Source: Solirubrobacterales bacterium
GTDB taxonomy: Bacteria > Actinomycetota > Thermoleophilia > Solirubrobacterales > 70-9
DNA length: 64,000 nt
Assembly: GCA_021155855.1 (NCBI GenBank)
Contig: JAJNAZ010000005.1
Coordinates: forward strand, 62,001 to 126,000
Reading direction: 5' to 3'
Position 1 is the first letter of the stretch. Each line of letters begins with the position of its first letter. Under the pieces are notes generated by a model. That model had not been told where the DNA came from, searched no databases, and was given only the letters and a program-made list of their open reading frames with translations. Below are positions 30,816 to 40,480 of this stretch, one piece after another. The translations under genes and the position numbers were made by a program.

Positions 30816-32230
30816 GCGCCGGCGGGCCCCGAGCCGATTACAGTCAGCCGATGGATCCGCGTTACGAGGTTCTCGGTGACGCCGCCCGACTCGCCGGCGA
30901 GTTCGTCGACACCCTCCCCTCGCGTGCGGTCGGCGCCCGGGCCGATCTCGACGAGCTTCGCTCCCGGCTCGACCGGCCGCTGAGCGACGGCGGGGAGGAC
31001 CCGAGGGCGGTCCTCGAGCAGCTCGCGCGCGACGTCGAACCGGGGCTCGTCGCGTCGGCCGGTCCGCGCTACTTCGGCTTCGTCATCGGTGGCGCCCTCC
31101 CGGTCGCCGTCGCCGCCGACTGGCTCACCTCCGCCTGGGATCAGAACACCGGGGGTTACCCGCCCGCCCCGGCCCTCTCCGTCATCGAGGAGGTGGCGGC
31201 CCGATGGGTGCGCGAGCTGCTCGGCCTGCCGAGCGGTTGCGGCATCGGCTTCGTCACCGGCTGCCAGATGGCGCACTTCACCTGTCTGGCGGCGGCGCGA
31301 CACGCGGTCCTGCGCGACGCCGGCTGGGACGTCGAGGCCGACGGGCTTCAGGGCGCGCCTCCGCTGCGGGTGATCGCCGGCGAGCAAGCCCATGTCACGG
31401 TCGGCGTCGCCTGCCGGATGCTCGGCCTGGGCCAGGAGCGGGTGCGCACCGTGAGCGCCGACGACCAGGGACGAATGCTCGCGGCGGAGCTCGAGAGCGT
31501 GCTGGCCGAGGAGAAGGTTCCGACGATCGTCTGCGCGCAGGCGGGTGAGATCAACACCGGTGCCTTCGACCCGATCGCCGCGATCGTCGATCGCTGCCGC
31601 GCCCACGGCGCCTGGTGTCACATCGACGGCGCCTTTGGGCTCTGGGCGGCGGTGAGCCCGAAGCGCCGCGCTCTGCTCGACGGCTTCGAGCGTGCTGACT
31701 CGTGGGCCACCGACGGCCACAAGTGGCTCAACGTGCCCTACGACTGCGGGATCGCGGCGGTTGCGGATGCCGGCGCCCAGCGAGAGGCGATGACCTCCAC
31801 CTCCGCCTACATCCCCGCCCATGACGAGGAGGTCCCCTGGGGCTTCGACTGGTCGCCGGAGTTCTCGCGCCGCGCCAGGGGCGTACCGCTTTACGCCGCG
31901 CTGCGCGCCCTGGGGCGCGGCGGGACCGCCGAGTTGATCGACCGCTGCTGCGATCACGCGCAGCGGATCGCGGAGCGGCTGCGACAGGCGGACGGGGTCG
32001 AGGTCCTCAACGACGTCGCGCTGAACCAGGTTCTGGTCCGGTTCGCCGACAGCGATGAGGTCACCGATGCCGTGGTCGAGCGCGTGCAGCGCGAGGGCAC
32101 CTGCTGGCTCAGCGGCAGCAACTTCCGCGGCCGCACGGTGATGCGGATCTCGATCGTCGGCTGGCAGACGACGACAGACGACATCGAGCGATCGGCCGAG
32201 GCGATCCTGCGCTCGGCCGAGAACGCCTGA
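30812..32230 (+). CDS. PLP-dependent decarboxylase/aminotransferase-like protein (group II decarboxylase family)
   Basis: The 472-residue type-I fold PLP enzyme shows the decarboxylase start (ASAGPRYFGFVIGGALPVAV), the cofactor region GFVTGCQMAHFTCLAAAR, the Asp of WCHIDGAFGLWA that pairs with the pyridine N, and the Schiff-base Lys in TDGHKWLNVPYDCG. The C-terminal domain ends VMRISIVGWQTTTDDIERSA. It resembles aromatic-L-amino-acid/glutamate decarboxylase relatives; the amino-acid substrate is unknown. ATG 30812 overlaps the upstream stop (ATGA); ATG 30851 is an alternative. Confidence 0.9.
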   Translation: MSAGGPRADYSQPMDPRYEVLGDAARLAGEFVDTLPSRAVGARADLDELRSRLDRPLSDGGEDPRAVLEQLARDVEPGLVASAGPRYFGFVIGGALPVAVAADWLTSAWDQNTGGYPPAPALSVIEEVAARWVRELLGLPSGCGIGFVTGCQMAHFTCLAAARHAVLRDAGWDVEADGLQGAPPLRVIAGEQAHVTVGVACRMLGLGQERVRTVSADDQGRMLAAELESVLAEEKVPTIVCAQAGEINTGAFDPIAAIVDRCRAHGAWCHIDGAFGLWAAVSPKRRALLDGFERADSWATDGHKWLNVPYDCGIAAVADAGAQREAMTSTSAYIPAHDEEVPWGFDWSPEFSRRARGVPLYAALRALGRGGTAELIDRCCDHAQRIAERLRQADGVEVLNDVALNQVLVRFADSDEVTDAVVERVQREGTCWLSGSNFRGRTVMRISIVGWQTTTDDIERSAEAILRSAENA

Positions 32231-32250
32231 GCGCGGTCGCGCCGGCGCCG

Positions 32251-33954
32251 CTAGCGGGCCACCGGCTGCGCCGAGGTCTCCAGCCAAGCGTGCACGTCGG
32301 GGATCGCCACCGAGCTCTCGCCGACCGCCGAGGCGACCCGCTTGACGGCGCCGTGGCGGGTGTCGCCGACGGCGAAGACGCCCGGCACGCTGGTCTCATA
32401 GGTCGCCGGGGGGCGCTCCAGTGGCCAGCGTTCGCGCGCCTCGCCGGCGAGCACGTCCGAGCCGGTAAGCACGTGCCCGCCGGAGTCGAGGGCGATCGCA
32501 TCGGGCAGCCAACCGGTCCGCGGCCGGGCGCCGATGAGCACGAACAGCGCGGCCGCCGCGACGCGGCGCCTCTCGTTCGTCCGGTTGTCGCGCAGCTCGA
32601 GCCACTCCAGCCGGTCCTCGCCGCCCCCGCCAACGACCTCAGTCTCAACCAGCACCTCGATGTTCGGCGTCGCCCCGATCGTCCGGCACAAGTACTGCGA
32701 CATGTCCTCGGTCAGCGACCCGCCGCGCACCAGCAGCGTCACCCGAGCTGCCGAGCGCGACAGATGAAGCGCGGCCTGGCCGGCGGAGTTGCCGCCTCCG
32801 ACGACGTATGCGTCCTCGCTCCCCAGCCCCAGCCCCTCCACCGTCGACGCCCCGTAGTAGACGCCGGCGCCGGTCAGCTCCTCCAGGGCCGGGATGCCGA
32901 GGCGTCGGTAGGAGGCGCCCGTGGCCAACAACACCGCGCGACCGGTGGCGATGTAGCCGGCATCGCAGCCGACCCCGTACGGCGCGCCGTCGAGCTGCAG
33001 CGACCTGACCTCGCGGCTGATCGCGAACCGGGTGCCGAAGACCCACGCCTGCTGGTAGGCGCGCTGCGCCAGCTCGGCGCCGGTGACGCCGCGCGAGAAG
33101 CCGAGGTAGTTTCGGATCAGCGAGCTGGCGCCGGCCTGCCCGCCGATCGTCTCGCGCTCGATCACCAGTGTCCGCATCCCCTCCGACGAGGCGTAGACGG
33201 CCGCCGAGAGGCCGGCCGGCCCAGCGCCGACGATGACCAGGTCGAAGTCGCGTTCGTCGACGGGCTCGGTGTCGACGCCGAACGCCCTCACCACCTCCTC
33301 GTTGCTCGGATTTCGAAGCACTCGCCCATCCCGCAGCCGGACGACCGGCCCGGCGCCGGGCGCGTCGTCGAGGTCGTCGCAGAGCGCCCGCCCCTCCGGC
33401 GAGTCGGCTCCGAAGAAGCTGTGCGGAATGCCGCTGCGACGCAACAGGTCGCGGAGCTCGTGCGTGCGCGGCGCTCCCGGTTCGGAGACGACGGCGAGCT
33501 CGAAGGCCTCGGCGGAGTGCTCGCGCGACCACTCATGCAGGAACTCGGCGATCAGCCGGTGGAACTGCTCGTCGCCGGTGCGAACCGGCTTCAGCACGTA
33601 GTAGTCGATCCGCCCGGTTGCCATCGCGTGCAGGATCGAGTCGGCGGTCGGGCGGTGACCCCACGCCCCCCAGTCGATCAGCAGCGCCCGCTTCGCGTGC
33701 GGGTGCAGGCTGCGAACCCGATTGAGCATGTCCGAGCCCGGCCGCTCGGCCATCCAGACGTCGGCGAGCACCAGCGCCACCTGGTCGCCCTCCGCCCGCA
33801 TCGCCTCGAGCTCCGCGGTTGCCGCGTCGGTGGAGCGCCCGCAGACCACCCGGTAATCGTCGCCGTAGCGTCGCCGGAGCTCGGCGGCGATCCGCTCGAT
33901 CGCCTCGGGGTCGTCGTCGACGGCCACGATCACCGGCTGCGGGGAGGCGGTCAC
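32251..33954 (-). CDS. Receiver domain-thioredoxin-like-TrxR-like flavoprotein fusion
   Basis: The 567-residue protein joins three parts. Residues 8-140 are a response-regulator receiver with an intact site (D13-D15, D65 in VLADVW, K122 in VLKPVR). Residues about 150-230 look thioredoxin/glutaredoxin-like (FELAVVSEPGAPRTHELRDL) without CxxC. Residues 235-567 are a TrxR-type FAD/NADPH fold (VIVGAGPAGLSAAVYASSEG; VVGGGNSAGQAALHL; GVFAVGDTRHG). In place of the TrxR CAxC the sequence has G368-A-S-T371, so disulfide exchange through that site is lost. GTG 33954 gives the normal family start. No kinase or HTH is adjacent. Its job is unknown; a phosphorylation-gated flavoprotein is inference. Confidence 0.9.
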   Translation of the reverse strand: MTASPQPVIVAVDDDPEAIERIAAELRRRYGDDYRVVCGRSTDAATAELEAMRAEGDQVALVLADVWMAERPGSDMLNRVRSLHPHAKRALLIDWGAWGHRPTADSILHAMATGRIDYYVLKPVRTGDEQFHRLIAEFLHEWSREHSAEAFELAVVSEPGAPRTHELRDLLRRSGIPHSFFGADSPEGRALCDDLDDAPGAGPVVRLRDGRVLRNPSNEEVVRAFGVDTEPVDERDFDLVIVGAGPAGLSAAVYASSEGMRTLVIERETIGGQAGASSLIRNYLGFSRGVTGAELAQRAYQQAWVFGTRFAISREVRSLQLDGAPYGVGCDAGYIATGRAVLLATGASYRRLGIPALEELTGAGVYYGASTVEGLGLGSEDAYVVGGGNSAGQAALHLSRSAARVTLLVRGGSLTEDMSQYLCRTIGATPNIEVLVETEVVGGGGEDRLEWLELRDNRTNERRRVAAAALFVLIGARPRTGWLPDAIALDSGGHVLTGSDVLAGEARERWPLERPPATYETSVPGVFAVGDTRHGAVKRVASAVGESSVAIPDVHAWLETSAQPVAR

Positions 33955-34004
33955 GAACCCAAGTGTTGCCGATCCGTGGTTCGCGGTCGATTGTGAGCAT
34001 CCAC

Positions 34005-34033
34005 TTGCACGAATCCGCGCCAACGCCTACACT
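34005..34033 (+). promoter_or_regulatory. Promoter of the M23 peptidase transcript
   Basis: TTGCAC (34005-34010) and TACACT (34028-34033) are separated by exactly 17 bp. The predicted transcription start near 34040 would place the riboswitch-like element at the 5' end of the mRNA. The same TTGCAC-17-TAyACT form precedes the second sigma factor gene. Confidence 0.6.
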
Positions 34034-34039
34034 GCCGCG

Positions 34040-34150
34040 ACTCGATAACCGGTAAAGCCGAATCTCGGATGCCCTGAAGCACGAACGGGGGCCCGAGAGC
34101 GGGGGAACCAAGTGTTTGGGGCTAACCCGCCCGTAGGCCGACGAAGGAGA
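34040..34150 (+). promoter_or_regulatory. Probable c-di-AMP riboswitch (ydaO-yuaA type)
   Basis: The leader has landmarks of the ydaO-yuaA class in order: GATAACCGGTAAAGCC at 34044-34059, then GCGGGGGAACCAAGTGTTTG around 34099-34118, GGGGCTAACCC and CCGTAGGC just before AAGGAG. In actinobacteria this riboswitch typically precedes cell-wall hydrolase genes and turns them off when cyclic di-AMP is high. Here it leads into an M23 peptidase. I read the class from memory of its consensus; a covariance model would be decisive. Confidence 0.7.
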
Positions 34151-34153
34151 CCG

Positions 34154-34753
34154 TTGACGTTGACCTACTCTGATCCGAAGCGCAGGGCGGCCCGCATTGC
34201 AGCCGCGTCTCTGACCATCTTCGCCGTCGCCGCGGCCGTGGCGCCCGTCGGTGTCTCAGCTCTCCGCGACAGCGGCGGCGTCGGCACCGGCGGCACCGAG
34301 GGCGGTGAGAGCGGCACCGACAGTGGCCCGTCGGGCGGCGGTGGCGATGGCGGCGAGTTCCCGATCCGCGGTAAGCACACCTACGGCGACGGTCTCGGCG
34401 CCGGCAGGGGTCACCAGGGTCAGGATCTGCTCGCCAAGTGCGGCAAGCGCGTCGTCGCCGCGCAGGCCGGCCGGGTGCAGATGCGCGACTACCATGGCTC
34501 CGCGGGCAACTACGTCGTCATCGACGGCAAGGGCCGGCGCGACGACACCGTCTACATGCACCTCAAAAGGCGGGCCAAGGTCGGGAAGGGCGAGCGCGTC
34601 CGGGCCGGCCAGACGATCGGGCGGGTCGGCGACACCGGCAACGCCGCGGCCTGCCATCTGCACTTCGAGATCTGGTCGGACCCCGGCTACTACGAGGGCG
34701 GCAAGCCGATCGACCCGGAGCCCTACCTTCGCCGCTGGGACCGAGGACGGTAG
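34154..34753 (+). CDS. Secreted M23-family peptidoglycan endopeptidase
   Basis: The 199-residue protein has a signal-like helix (ARIAAASLTIFAVAAAVAPV), a Gly/Ser/Thr-rich linker (about residues 40-65), then the LytM domain: GHQGQD (H-x3-D zinc ligands), VVAAQAGRVQMRDYHGSAG, YVVIDG, VYMHLKR and CHLHFEIW (H-x-H). It would cleave peptide cross-links in the cell wall. TTG 34154 is chosen since AAGGAG (34144-34149) lies 4 nt upstream; TTG 34160 would have 10-nt spacing. Earlier starts lie in the riboswitch. Control by c-di-AMP is likely from the leader. Confidence 0.9.
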   Translation: MTLTYSDPKRRAARIAAASLTIFAVAAAVAPVGVSALRDSGGVGTGGTEGGESGTDSGPSGGGGDGGEFPIRGKHTYGDGLGAGRGHQGQDLLAKCGKRVVAAQAGRVQMRDYHGSAGNYVVIDGKGRRDDTVYMHLKRRAKVGKGERVRAGQTIGRVGDTGNAAACHLHFEIWSDPGYYEGGKPIDPEPYLRRWDRGR

Positions 34754-34755
34754 TC

Positions 34756-36087
34756 CTACGCGGCCGTCGGCTCGCGCGCCCGCGCCGGGCGGCGGGCGGT
34801 GACGATCACCGGGGTGCCGCGGCGGGGCGAGAAGGTGATGTTGCGGCGGGCGATCCGCTCGGGCGCCGAGCGGGCGCCGCGCAGCTCACAGCGCGCCAGC
34901 AGCTCGCGCAGCACGATCCGCATCTCGAACTCGGCGAAGGCGGCGCCGAGGCAGCGGCGAACCCCGCCCCCGAACGGAATCCAGGCATAGGTCTCGGGTG
35001 CGCCGGCGAGGAAGCGCTCGGGGCGGAACGCGAGCGGATCGGGATAGGCCTCGGGGCGGGTGTGCGCGAGCCAGATCGCCGGCGTGACATCGGTCCCCGG
35101 CGGAAGCCGGTAGGGGCCGGCGCGAAGCTCGGATCCCAACCGCCTTCCCGCGAGGGGGACCACCGGCCGCAGGCGGAGCGCCTCGGAGATCACCGCCCGT
35201 AGATAGTCGTCGCCGCCGCCCTCGAGCTCGGCGCGAAGGCGAGCCATCGGGCCCGGGTTGCGCAGCAGCAAGTCGACCGTCCAGGCGAGGGCGGTTGCCG
35301 TTGTCTCGTGACCCGCCAGCAGCAGGGTGATCAGCTGGTCGCGCAACTCGTCGTCGCCCATCCGCTCGCCGTCCTCGAACCGGGCGGCGACCAGCATCGA
35401 GAGGATGTCGTCGCGATCGCCGAGCCCTGGATCGGCGCGCCGCTCGGTGATCTCGGCGCGCAGCAGGTCGTCGGCCGCAGCGGTCCGCTGCCGCAGCTCC
35501 TCGATCGGATCCGGACGACCGAGGCGGCGGGCGAGCAGGAGGCGAAGCTGCAGGCGCGGGGAGGCGGTATCGACGAGCATCTCGGCGAGCTGGGCGCGCA
35601 GGCGCCGGAGCCGGCCCGGGTCGGTGACCCCGAACACCGCCCGCAGGATCACCTCGAGCGTCACCGCCTGCATCCGGGGATGGATCGGGAACGGGCTGCG
35701 AAGCGGCCAGGACTCGATCTCGGCGGTCGCGACCTCGGCGATCAACGACTCGTAGGCGCGCATCCGCTCGCCGTGGAACGGCGGCAGCATCAGCTTGCGC
35801 CGCGAGAGGTGCTCCGCCCCTTCGAGCAGCAGCACCGAGCGCGGGCCCATCACCGGCTCGAGCGCGAAGCTGCGGCCCGGCGGCAGGCCGTTCTCGCGGC
35901 TGCGGTAAAGCGCCCTGATCGCCTCGGGATCGGAGATCATCACCATCGGCGTCGCGAAGCCGATGAACTTGACGCTGAAAGTGTCGCCGTGGCGACGACG
36001 GCACGAGTCGAGGAACCGGATCGGGCGAAACAGCCACTGGGCGGTCTGCACCGCGGGCGGCACGGCTGGCCCGGGCGGGAGGCTCAC
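34756..36087 (-). CDS. Cytochrome P450
   Basis: The 443-residue monooxygenase has the I-helix LLAGHETTATALAW, the ExxR pair in ISEALRLRPVVPLAG, the PERF region (FRPERFLAG) and the heme Cys in FGGGVRRCLGAAFAEFE. The N-terminus has no membrane anchor, so it is a soluble bacterial type needing separate electron partners, none of which lie nearby. The substrate is unknown. GTG 36087 lies 7 nt after TAGGAT (36095-36100 on this strand), another leaderless-like start. It is convergent with the M23 gene and divergent from lon. Confidence 0.95.
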   Translation of the reverse strand: MSLPPGPAVPPAVQTAQWLFRPIRFLDSCRRRHGDTFSVKFIGFATPMVMISDPEAIRALYRSRENGLPPGRSFALEPVMGPRSVLLLEGAEHLSRRKLMLPPFHGERMRAYESLIAEVATAEIESWPLRSPFPIHPRMQAVTLEVILRAVFGVTDPGRLRRLRAQLAEMLVDTASPRLQLRLLLARRLGRPDPIEELRQRTAAADDLLRAEITERRADPGLGDRDDILSMLVAARFEDGERMGDDELRDQLITLLLAGHETTATALAWTVDLLLRNPGPMARLRAELEGGGDDYLRAVISEALRLRPVVPLAGRRLGSELRAGPYRLPPGTDVTPAIWLAHTRPEAYPDPLAFRPERFLAGAPETYAWIPFGGGVRRCLGAAFAEFEMRIVLRELLARCELRGARSAPERIARRNITFSPRRGTPVIVTARRPARAREPTAA

Positions 36088-36164
36088 GATCGCAATCCTA
36101 AGGCGAGGCCCGCCCTCGCATTGACTGCCCGGGGCAGGCGCCCGCGTTCGAGGGCGAGGGTCGG

Positions 36165-36206
36165 TATCATTACTTCAGAAAGTAAAGTTACTTCAGCCCG
36201 TGAAGC
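36165..36206. promoter_or_regulatory. lon promoter and repeat-rich operator
   Basis: TATCAT (36165-36170) is a good -10. It runs into TTACTT-CAGA-AAGTAA (36170-36185), a perfect 6-4-6 palindrome. A second TTACTTCAG copy follows 18 bp after the first (36188-36196) and forms CTTCA-GCCCG-TGAAG. This is not the HAIR box sequence (CTTGAGT-N7-ACTCAAG) by which HspR controls lon in some actinobacteria, so another repressor is implied. Confidence 0.5.
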
Positions 36207-36216
36207 GGAGATATCG

Positions 36217-38505
<2,289 letters not shown>

Positions 38506-38519
38506 GGTTCGCGGTCCGG

Positions 38520-39365
38520 GTGAACTCACGGAGGCCGATCGAGGCGACGACCGCGCTCGTCACGGGCGCCACGGATGGGCTCGGCCGCAGCGTCGCGATC
38601 GCGCTCGCGGGTCGAGGCGCGAACGTCCTCGTCCATGGGCGCGACGCCGACCGGGCCGAGGAGGTGGTCGCCGAGATCCGCAAGCGCACAGGGAGCGACC
38701 GGGTCGAGCTCCACCTGGCCGACTTCGCGTCGCTGGACGAGGTCCGGGGGCTGGCGGAGGCCGTCGAGGCCTCGGTGAAGGAGTTGCATGTGCTGATCAA
38801 CAACGCCGGGATCGGCACTGGCCTGCCCGATAGCCGGGAGCGTCAGGAGAGCCTCGACGGGCACGAATTGCGATTCGCGGTCAACTATCTCGCGGGCTTT
38901 CTGCTCACCGAGCGCCTGCTGCCGTTGCTGCGCCGCAGCGCCCCGGCACGGATCGTCAACGTCGCCTCGCTCGGCCAGCACCCGATCGACTTCGACGACC
39001 CGATGATCACGCGTGGCTACTCGGGCGTCCGCGCCTACTCGCAGTCGAAGCTCGCCCAGATCATGCAGGCGATCGACCTGGCCGAGTCGCCGGCCGCCGC
39101 CGAGGTCACCGCCAACAGCCTTCACCCGGCCACCTTCATGCCGACGAAGATCGTGCTCGAGGAGGGCGGGAAGCCGCTCGACAGCCTCGAGCTCGGTACC
39201 CGGGCGGTGGTCCGACTCGCGGTCGACCCGGAGCTGGACGGCGTCAACGGCCGGTTCTTCGATCGCCTCGAGGAGGGAGCGGCGCATCCGCAGGCCTATG
39301 ACCCCCGAGCCCGAGCCGAGCTTCGCCGGCTCAGCGAAGAGCTCGTCGGGCCTCGGCTCAGCTGA
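38520..39365 (+). CDS. Short-chain dehydrogenase/reductase
   Basis: The 281-residue Rossmann enzyme has TALVTGATDGLGRSVAIALA (TGxxxGxG), a downstream Asp/Arg cofactor region HGRDADRAEE, LINNAGIGTG, and the catalytic S-Y-K set with RAYSQSKLAQ. The layout matches retinol dehydrogenase/WWOX-like SDRs. GTG 38520 lies 14 bp after lon, so readthrough from lon is possible. Its substrate is unknown. Confidence 0.9.
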   Translation: MNSRRPIEATTALVTGATDGLGRSVAIALAGRGANVLVHGRDADRAEEVVAEIRKRTGSDRVELHLADFASLDEVRGLAEAVEASVKELHVLINNAGIGTGLPDSRERQESLDGHELRFAVNYLAGFLLTERLLPLLRRSAPARIVNVASLGQHPIDFDDPMITRGYSGVRAYSQSKLAQIMQAIDLAESPAAAEVTANSLHPATFMPTKIVLEEGGKPLDSLELGTRAVVRLAVDPELDGVNGRFFDRLEEGAAHPQAYDPRARAELRRLSEELVGPRLS

Positions 39366-39375
39366 GGCGAATCGC

Positions 39376-39813
39376 TCAGCCCTCCATCTCGGGCGGGTAG
39401 CGGGTCACGTCGAGGAAGCTGCCGGCGGGCGTCACGGGAAGCGCGTCGCTCGGCCCGGCGCCGCCGAACGGGTCGGCGCTGACCGCGACCATGTTGAGGA
39501 AGAGCGGCACGCGGACGTTGCCCAGCACCCGCAGGACGCCGAACTTCAGCGTCGTCCTGGCGCCGTCCTCGGGCAGGCAGTTGAAGCCGGTCTGCTTCGA
39601 AAGATGGCCCTTCCAGCTCGCCGCTCGGCCGGCGGTCCCGCCGCCCGCTTCGAGCTGGCGGCTCGAGTCGGCGAGAAACAGGCGGGTCGAGATCCTCGCC
39701 GCATAGCCGAGCGGCGCGGCGTCGGTCGTCAGCCGCGCCTTGACCAGCAGCTGCTCGCCCTTGCGCAGGTCATCGAGACGGTGCGAGAAGACCAGCGTCT
39801 TGCGCTTGCGCAC
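39376..39813 (-). CDS. C-terminal half of a two-domain protein of unknown function, split by a frameshift
   Basis: This frame starts at GTG 39813, directly inside the preceding frame, and reads RKRKTLVFSHRLDDLRKGEQ, then LLVKARLTTDAAPLGYAARI. It repeats the layout of the upstream half (LL-x-A-x-L-TTDA, Tyr, R-L-LA). No family is recognised; the pattern is mostly beta. Removing one G from the GGG near 39825 would fuse it to the upstream frame as LVSGFPVRKRKTLVFSHRL. I therefore read it as the second half of one gene, either a true mutation or a sequencing error. It is convergent with the SDR at 38520. Confidence 0.6.
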   Translation of the reverse strand: MRKRKTLVFSHRLDDLRKGEQLLVKARLTTDAAPLGYAARISTRLFLADSSRQLEAGGGTAGRAASWKGHLSKQTGFNCLPEDGARTTLKFGVLRVLGNVRVPLFLNMVAVSADPFGGAGPSDALPVTPAGSFLDVTRYPPEMEG

Positions 39814-40444
39814 CGGAAATCCCGCTGACGAGGCAGCTCGAGTCGCGGACGGCCGCCCGCTCGGGCTGGCCTCCGGGTCGCAGCCTGACCACCCGGATCC
39901 CGGCCTTGTCCTGGACGACGACCGGGGTCTTCTCGTTCTCGCCGATCAGCAGCAGGTCGCCACGGTCCGCGCGAGAATGGCTGGCGCCGACGACCAGGTT
40001 CACGTGCGTGGAGCCGCCCCACGGCAACCCCGTGGCGGGAACCTCCAGCACGCCCTTGGGAAAGACGACGACGCCGTGATGGCGGCGGTGGCTGACCTCC
40101 TCGCGCCACGGTCGCGACAGCGCGAGCGCCTTCGGGCCTTCGTCGATCTGGCGCCCGTCGGCCGCCAGCAGCAGGCGGGCCTCGACCCTCGGCGCATAGG
40201 AGTAGGCATTGCCGATCAGCCCCGGATGGCCGGCGTCCTCGGCGTCGGTCGTCACCTCGAGCTCGGCGAAGATGAGCAGCCGGTCGCCCGCCTCGATGTC
40301 GGGGAGCGGCGAGTCGGTCCGCGTACGGGGGCCGAACGACATCACGACGCGCGGCTGGCGACCGCGCCGCTCGGTGATCGGAACGGTCTCGATCAGCTCG
40401 GGCTCGTTGCCGGTCGAGCCCACGCGTACCTTCGCCGTCGGCAT
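39770..40444 (-). CDS. N-terminal half of the frameshifted two-domain protein
   Basis: The frame opens MPTAKVRVGSTGNEPELIET and contains the first beta-rich repeat (GDRLLIFAELEVTTDAEDAG; NAYSYAPRVEARLLLAADGR), then GKALALSRPWREE-like text and VVVFPKGVLEVPATGLPWGG. It looks like a cytoplasmic jelly-roll-type domain with no signal peptide. After CLVSG the reading goes out of frame into AQAQDAGLLAPSR and stops. TAGGAT lies 6 nt before the ATG on this strand. The function is unknown. Confidence 0.6.
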   Translation of the reverse strand: MPTAKVRVGSTGNEPELIETVPITERRGRQPRVVMSFGPRTRTDSPLPDIEAGDRLLIFAELEVTTDAEDAGHPGLIGNAYSYAPRVEARLLLAADGRQIDEGPKALALSRPWREEVSHRRHHGVVVFPKGVLEVPATGLPWGGSTHVNLVVGASHSRADRGDLLLIGENEKTPVVVQDKAGIRVVRLRPGGQPERAAVRDSSCLVSGISGAQAQDAGLLAPSR

Positions 40445-40480
40445 GGCGGGATCCTAAGTGCGAATCGAGCGATCGGCGAA

